Source of the DNA: Streptomyces coeruleorubidus
GTDB taxonomy: Bacteria > Actinomycetota > Actinomycetes > Streptomycetales > Streptomycetaceae
DNA: 64,000 nt
Direction of reading: 5' to 3'
Assembly: GCF_008705135.1 (NCBI RefSeq)
Contig: NZ_CP023694.1
Span: forward strand, 2,604,001-2,668,000
The notes under the pieces are model-generated. The model was not told the DNA's origin and made no database searches. It worked only from the letters and a program-made list of their open reading frames with translations. This document shows, in pieces, positions 60,767 through 64,000 of this stretch. The translations under genes and the position numbers were made by a program. Each line of letters starts with the position of its first letter. Position 1 is the stretch's first letter.

Positions 60767-61842
60767 CCGCGCTCCCAGAAAGCAGGGCCGACGGGCTCTT
60801 CGAAGTCGCCGCGCGCCTCGAGGTAGCCCTCGTCGTTCACGCCGATGCGGAGCTGCGGCAGGGCGTGACCGGCGGGGCCGAAGATCACTCGGGCACCGTC
60901 GGAGAGGTCGAAGGTGGACTGGTGGCAGGGGCAGAGCACGTGGTGCGTCTGCTGCTCGTACAGGGAGATCGGGCAACCGACGTGGGTGCAGATCTTCGAG
61001 TAGGCGACGATGCCCTCGTGCGACCACTCGAGCTCGCGCTTGTCCTTGATGTTCTCCGGCTGGATCCGGACGATCATCAGGGCGGCCTTGGCGATCTCGT
61101 TCTGGAACTCGTGGTCGTGCTCCTCCAGGCCCTCGGGCTTGGCGAAGGTCAGCGAACCGACCGCGACGTCCGACGGACGCAGCGGCTCGTTCGTGTTCAT
61201 GTTGACGAGCAGCTTGCCCTTGGACCACAGCGTGTGACGCAGCTTGTCCTCGGGCAGCGGGCCGAGGTCGCGCAGCAGTACGACACCGGAGAGCGGCACC
61301 AGCGTGAGCGCGCCGAACATGGTGTTGCGGATCAGCTTGCGGCGGCCGAGCGCGGACTCCTTGGCGCCCTGCTTGAAGTCCGCGAAGACCTTCTCGCGGA
61401 CCTCGGGCTCCGCCTCGATCGGGTGCCGCTCGTCGGCGATCTCCACGTCCGACATCAGGGTGCGCGCCCAGTGGACGGCGCCCGCGCCGATGCAGAACAG
61501 CGCGATGCCGAGCGTCATGCCCAGCGCGAAGTTCAGCGCGCTGATGTGGCCCAGCGGGAAGATGTAGACCGACTTGTCGACCGGGATCGCCACGAACGCG
61601 GCGATGAAGGCGATGGTGGCCAGCATCGACACCGTGAACATCAGGGCGACCGAGCGCTCGGACCGCTTGGCGGCCCGCTCGTCGACGTCCTGGATCCGGT
61701 GCTCGTGGGGGGGCAGGCCCGGGTCGGCGAACGGGTGCTCGTCCGCGGGGCTCAGTGCCCCGTGCCCGTGCTCGTCATGTCCTGCGGTCTGCTCGGACTG
61801 CTCGGCAGGCAGGTTCTCTTCGGGAATGTCTTGGCTACTCAT
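60763..61842 (-). CDS. qcrA: Cytochrome bcc complex, Rieske iron-sulfur subunit
   Basis: A 359-residue Rieske protein of the long actinobacterial type. An acidic His-rich N-terminus is followed by three membrane segments (around 66-86, 99-120 and 177-195). The C-terminal [2Fe-2S] domain has CTHVGC and CPCHQS, giving the two Cys and two His ligands plus the disulfide pair. It overlaps qcrC and qcrB by 4 bases each. The ATG at 61842 was taken rather than the longer open frame because it overlaps the qcrC stop. Confidence 0.95.
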   Translation of the reverse strand: MSSQDIPEENLPAEQSEQTAGHDEHGHGALSPADEHPFADPGLPPHEHRIQDVDERAAKRSERSVALMFTVSMLATIAFIAAFVAIPVDKSVYIFPLGHISALNFALGMTLGIALFCIGAGAVHWARTLMSDVEIADERHPIEAEPEVREKVFADFKQGAKESALGRRKLIRNTMFGALTLVPLSGVVLLRDLGPLPEDKLRHTLWSKGKLLVNMNTNEPLRPSDVAVGSLTFAKPEGLEEHDHEFQNEIAKAALMIVRIQPENIKDKRELEWSHEGIVAYSKICTHVGCPISLYEQQTHHVLCPCHQSTFDLSDGARVIFGPAGHALPQLRIGVNDEGYLEARGDFEEPVGPAFWERG

Positions 61843-62651
61843 GACTTCTTGGCCTTTGCGGTCCGGGCGGCGACCCACACGGCGACGGCGATCAGCCCGC
61901 CGAGACCGAAGATCCAGCCGAACAGACCCTCGCTGACCGGCCCGAGGCCGCCGAGCTCGAGACCGCCGGGGCTCTCGGACTTGCTGCTGTTGACCGCGTC
62001 CAGGTACGCGATGATGTCCTTCTTGTTCTCCTCCGAGAGCGTGGTCTCGGGGAAGGACGGCATGTTCTGCGGGCCGGTCTCCATGGCCTCGTAGATGTGC
62101 TTCGGGGAGACACCCTCGAGGTCCGGTGCGTACTTGCCGTGCGTCAGCGCACCGCCCTTGCCGGTGAAGTTGTGGCACTGCGCGCAGTTGGTGCGGAACA
62201 GCTCACCGCCCTTGGCGATGTCGGCACCCTGGGGGCCGTACTGCTCCTCGGTCGGGATGGCGGGCCCGGCGCCCAGCGAGGCGATGTAGGCCGCGAGCTG
62301 GTCGATCTCGGCCTGGCTGTAGATGTTCTTCTTCTTGGGGACCTGCGGGCCCTGGGAGGTGGCGGCCGGCATGCGGCCGGTGCCCACCTGGAAGTCCACG
62401 GCCGCGGCGCCCACGCCTACCAGGCTCGGCCCGTCGGAGGTGCCCTGACCGCCGGTGCCGTGGCAACTGGCGCAGCCGACGGCGTAGAGCCTCTTGCCCT
62501 CCTCGATGGTGAGGGACTGGGCTGACTCGTCGGCCTCAGCCTTGGTCGTGGGTGCGAACACGGCATACAGCCCCCCGCTGAAGAGCAGCGCGAGGAGTAG
62601 GACGACGACCGCCGCCAACGGGTGGCGTCGTCGTGCGGAGAGCTTTTTCAC
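61839..62651 (-). CDS. qcrC: Cytochrome bcc complex, diheme cytochrome c subunit
   Basis: A 270-residue membrane-bound cytochrome with two covalent heme sites, CASCH (60-64) and CAQCH (156-160). An N-terminal signal-anchor (about 11-33) and a C-terminal helix (about 247-263) are seen. Diheme QcrC replaces a soluble cytochrome c in actinobacteria, passing electrons directly to the aa3 oxidase. GTG start. It is 77 bp downstream of ctaE. Confidence 0.95.
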   Translation of the reverse strand: MKKLSARRRHPLAAVVVLLLALLFSGGLYAVFAPTTKAEADESAQSLTIEEGKRLYAVGCASCHGTGGQGTSDGPSLVGVGAAAVDFQVGTGRMPAATSQGPQVPKKKNIYSQAEIDQLAAYIASLGAGPAIPTEEQYGPQGADIAKGGELFRTNCAQCHNFTGKGGALTHGKYAPDLEGVSPKHIYEAMETGPQNMPSFPETTLSEENKKDIIAYLDAVNSSKSESPGGLELGGLGPVSEGLFGWIFGLGGLIAVAVWVAARTAKAKKS

Positions 62652-62728
62652 GGATTACCCCGGTGTCAGGATCTTCTGCGTCGGTGCTTCTGGGATGCGT
62701 GCCTCGTCGGGCGCGCGCTGCGGTCCCG

Positions 62729-63349
62729 CTACTTGATCATGTAGATCGTGGCGAAGAGGCCGATCCAGACGACATCGACGAAGTGCCAGTAATAGGACAC
62801 GACGATCGCGGCGGTCGCCTGCTCGTGGGTGAACCTCCGGGCCGCGTAGGTCCGGCCCAGGACCAGCAGGAAGGCGATGAGACCGCCCGTCACGTGCAGG
62901 CCGTGGAAGCCGGTGGTCAGGTAGAAGACCGAGCCGTACGGGTCGGAGGACAGGGACAGGCCCGCCTCCTTGACCAGCTCGGTGTACTCGAGGACCTGAC
63001 CGCCGATGAAGATCGCACCCATCACGAACGTGACGATGAACCACATCCGCAGCTTCTTCACGTCACCGCGCTCGGCGGCGAAGACGCCGAGCTGGCAGGT
63101 GAGCGAGGAGAGCACCAGGATGGTGGTGTTCGCCGCCGAGAACGGGAAGTTGAGATGGCTCGCCATCTCCTTCCAGTGATCGGGACCCGTCACCGATCGC
63201 AGGGTGAAGTACATCGCGAAGAGGGCCGCGAAGAACATCAGCTCGGAACTCAGCCAAATGATGGTTCCGACGCTGGTGAGGTTCGGCCGGTTGACCGACG
63301 GGTGCGCGTGCCCGGTTTCTACTGTCGTTGCTGTCGCCACGACCGACAT
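62729..63349 (-). CDS. ctaE: Cytochrome c oxidase subunit III
   Basis: A 206-residue subunit III with five membrane helices. Family features are [21 protein letters not shown], the Glu in [25 protein letters not shown] and the closing [22 protein letters not shown]. It heads the ctaE-qcrCAB cluster of the bcc-aa3 supercomplex. The ATG at 63349 lies inside a perfect 21-bp palindrome. Confidence 0.95.
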   Translation of the reverse strand: MSVVATATTVETGHAHPSVNRPNLTSVGTIIWLSSELMFFAALFAMYFTLRSVTGPDHWKEMASHLNFPFSAANTTILVLSSLTCQLGVFAAERGDVKKLRMWFIVTFVMGAIFIGGQVLEYTELVKEAGLSLSSDPYGSVFYLTTGFHGLHVTGGLIAFLLVLGRTYAARRFTHEQATAAIVVSYYWHFVDVVWIGLFATIYMIK

Positions 63350-63360
63350 TATGTCGGTCG
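63340..63360. promoter_or_regulatory. 21-bp perfect palindrome over the ctaE start codon
   Basis: CGACCGACAT-T-ATGTCGGTCG is fully symmetric and includes the ctaE initiation codon (63347-63349 on the minus strand). It could be an operator, or an RNA hairpin hiding the start. No other ribosome site is evident for ctaE. Confidence 0.55.
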
Positions 63361-63494
63361 CTTATCCCGCCCTCACTCCGGGGGGTGCCGTTCGGAGTGT
63401 CTAAGCCGGTCGTACCGGTGTTGACGTGGTGTTCAAGGGAGTAGCATCCGGCCCAACGGGCCTGTCCTTACGACGCTGACGTCACGGAGGAACA

Positions 63495-63896
63495 ATGCAG
63501 CCGACCGCCACGGTGCTGGTCTACAGCGACGACTCCACCACCCGCGAACAGGTGCGGCTCGCCACGGGACGGCGGCCGGCGCCGGACGTTCCCTTGGTGG
63601 AGTTCGTGGAGTGTGCGACTCCGGCGGCGGTGCTCAAGGAGCTGGACCGGGGTGGGATCGACGTCTGTGTGCTGGACGGTGAGGCCGTGCCCATGGGGGG
63701 CATGGGGCTCTGCCGGCAGATCAAGGACGAGGTGTTCGACTGTCCGCCGGTGCTGCTGCTCATGGGGCGGCCGCAGGATGCGTGGCTGGCGACCTGGAGC
63801 CGGGCGGAGTCGGCGGTGACGTTGCCGGTGGATCCGGTGGAGTTCGCCGCGGCCCTGGCTTCCTTGTTGCGGGAGAGGGCGGCTTTGCACGCCTAG
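63495..63896 (+). CDS. Receiver-like protein lacking the conserved lysine
   Basis: A 133-residue stand-alone protein with the outline of a CheY-like receiver. It has an acidic SDDST near the N-terminus, Asp in DVCVLDGEAVPMGGMGLCRQIKD at the phosphorylation-site strand, PPVLLLMGR, and a last part AVTLPVDPVEFAAAL. The usual K-P there reads L-P, so the invariant lysine is lost. It may act without phosphorylation. The ATG at 63495 has GGAGGAA. It is divergent from ctaE and is probably conserved at this place in streptomycetes (recollection). The function is unknown. Confidence 0.7.
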   Translation: MQPTATVLVYSDDSTTREQVRLATGRRPAPDVPLVEFVECATPAAVLKELDRGGIDVCVLDGEAVPMGGMGLCRQIKDEVFDCPPVLLLMGRPQDAWLATWSRAESAVTLPVDPVEFAAALASLLRERAALHA

Positions 63897-63921
63897 GAGC
63901 TCGGGTTCGGCGGCAGTCCGG

Positions 63922-63974
63922 CGGGTGCGGGTGTTCCGTGGCTTGTCGCGCAGTTCCCCGCGCCCCTTCAGGTC
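63922..63974. repeat. Dispersed GCGCAGTTCCCCGCGCCCC repeat, third copy
   Basis: GGCGGGTGCGGGTG followed by TCGCGCAGTTCCCCGCGCC matches the copy at 40516-40571 over nearly its whole length. It lies just after the receiver-like gene. The last 26 bases of the window show nothing further. Confidence 0.7.
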
Positions 63975-64000
63975 AGACACTCTGAGGGCGTAGGCGGGCC

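Noticed and set aside
59147..60826. A 559-codon open frame antisense to qcrB
   Set aside because: Composition is Asp/Glu/Val/Arg-rich shadow sequence; qcrB on the minus strand is unmistakable.

Overview
The window is about 72% G+C. It has strong third-position GC bias, frequent GTG and TTG starts, overlapping start/stop codons, actinobacterial respiratory genes (qcrCAB, ctaE), a PASTA kinase and many Streptomyces-type domain families. All of this points to a Streptomyces chromosome. From memory, the gene order resembles the S. coelicolor core region around SCO2099-SCO2152; I cannot confirm that here. Most of the window is vegetative, core-chromosome sequence, with small accessory patches. No tRNA, rRNA, CRISPR array, prophage or complete IS was seen.

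Layout. 1-4 kb: tail of a transglutaminase-like membrane protein, a DUF3040 protein, a methyltransferase and a HEPN-like protein. 3.4-7.1 kb: an operator-controlled operon of a degenerate ABC ATPase, a YhgE/Pip membrane protein and a TetR regulator. 7.5-14.3 kb: FAD oxidoreductases, a Tyr/Gln-rich membrane protein, metF, thiE and a Rv2175c-like DNA-binding protein. 14.3-16.6 kb: TPP riboswitch and thiOSG. 16.6-21.3 kb: PASTA kinase, endonuclease IV, a sulfite-oxidase-fold enzyme, bacterioferritin and its ferredoxin (the latter with an iron box). 21.4-24.9 kb: divergent DAHP synthase and a fused trpEG gene behind a Trp-Trp-Trp attenuator. 25-32.2 kb: a phosphofructokinase with pyrophosphate-type signature, macRS-like two-component system, plsC, esterase, an EEP-fold phosphodiesterase and glucokinase. 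32.3-37.7 kb: DUF5304 protein, ArsA-like ATPase, SRPBCC protein, phosphoesterase and acyl-CoA ligase.

37.7-38.8 kb is a small accessory scar: a decayed FG-GAP gene remnant, a 237-bp MITE-like element with 23-bp terminal repeats, and an orphan gene. 38.8-45 kb: a Tat-exported cholesterol oxidase, two glycosyltransferases, a MATE pump and its PadR regulator. 45-48.7 kb: a secreted zinc-peptidase-like lipoprotein and two paralogous NlpC/P60 peptidoglycan hydrolases. 48.8-51.6 kb: a coiled-coil NYN nuclease, a zinc-ribbon protein, a rhomboid protease and a stand-alone RAM domain. 51.6-56.3 kb: a four-gene signalling and transport unit (Asp-rich secreted protein, sensor kinase, OmpR-type regulator, SLC13 transporter) with matching 11-bp repeats, followed by an internally deleted glycerate kinase. 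56.3-59 kb: a cysteine-desulfurase-fold PLP enzyme behind a SAM-IV riboswitch, and trpD. 59-63.4 kb: qcrB, qcrA, qcrC and ctaE. 63.5 kb: a receiver-like protein.

Functional links: thiamine synthesis (thiE, thiOSG), the entry to aromatic amino acids (class II DAHP synthase, trpEG, trpD), one-carbon and sulfur metabolism (metF, SAM-riboswitch gene), iron storage (bfr, bfd), sugar phosphorylation (glkA, pfk), cell-envelope lipid and glycan assembly (plsC, glycosyltransferases, NlpC/P60), and the cytochrome bcc-aa3 branch. At least three dispersed short-repeat families punctuate intergenic regions.
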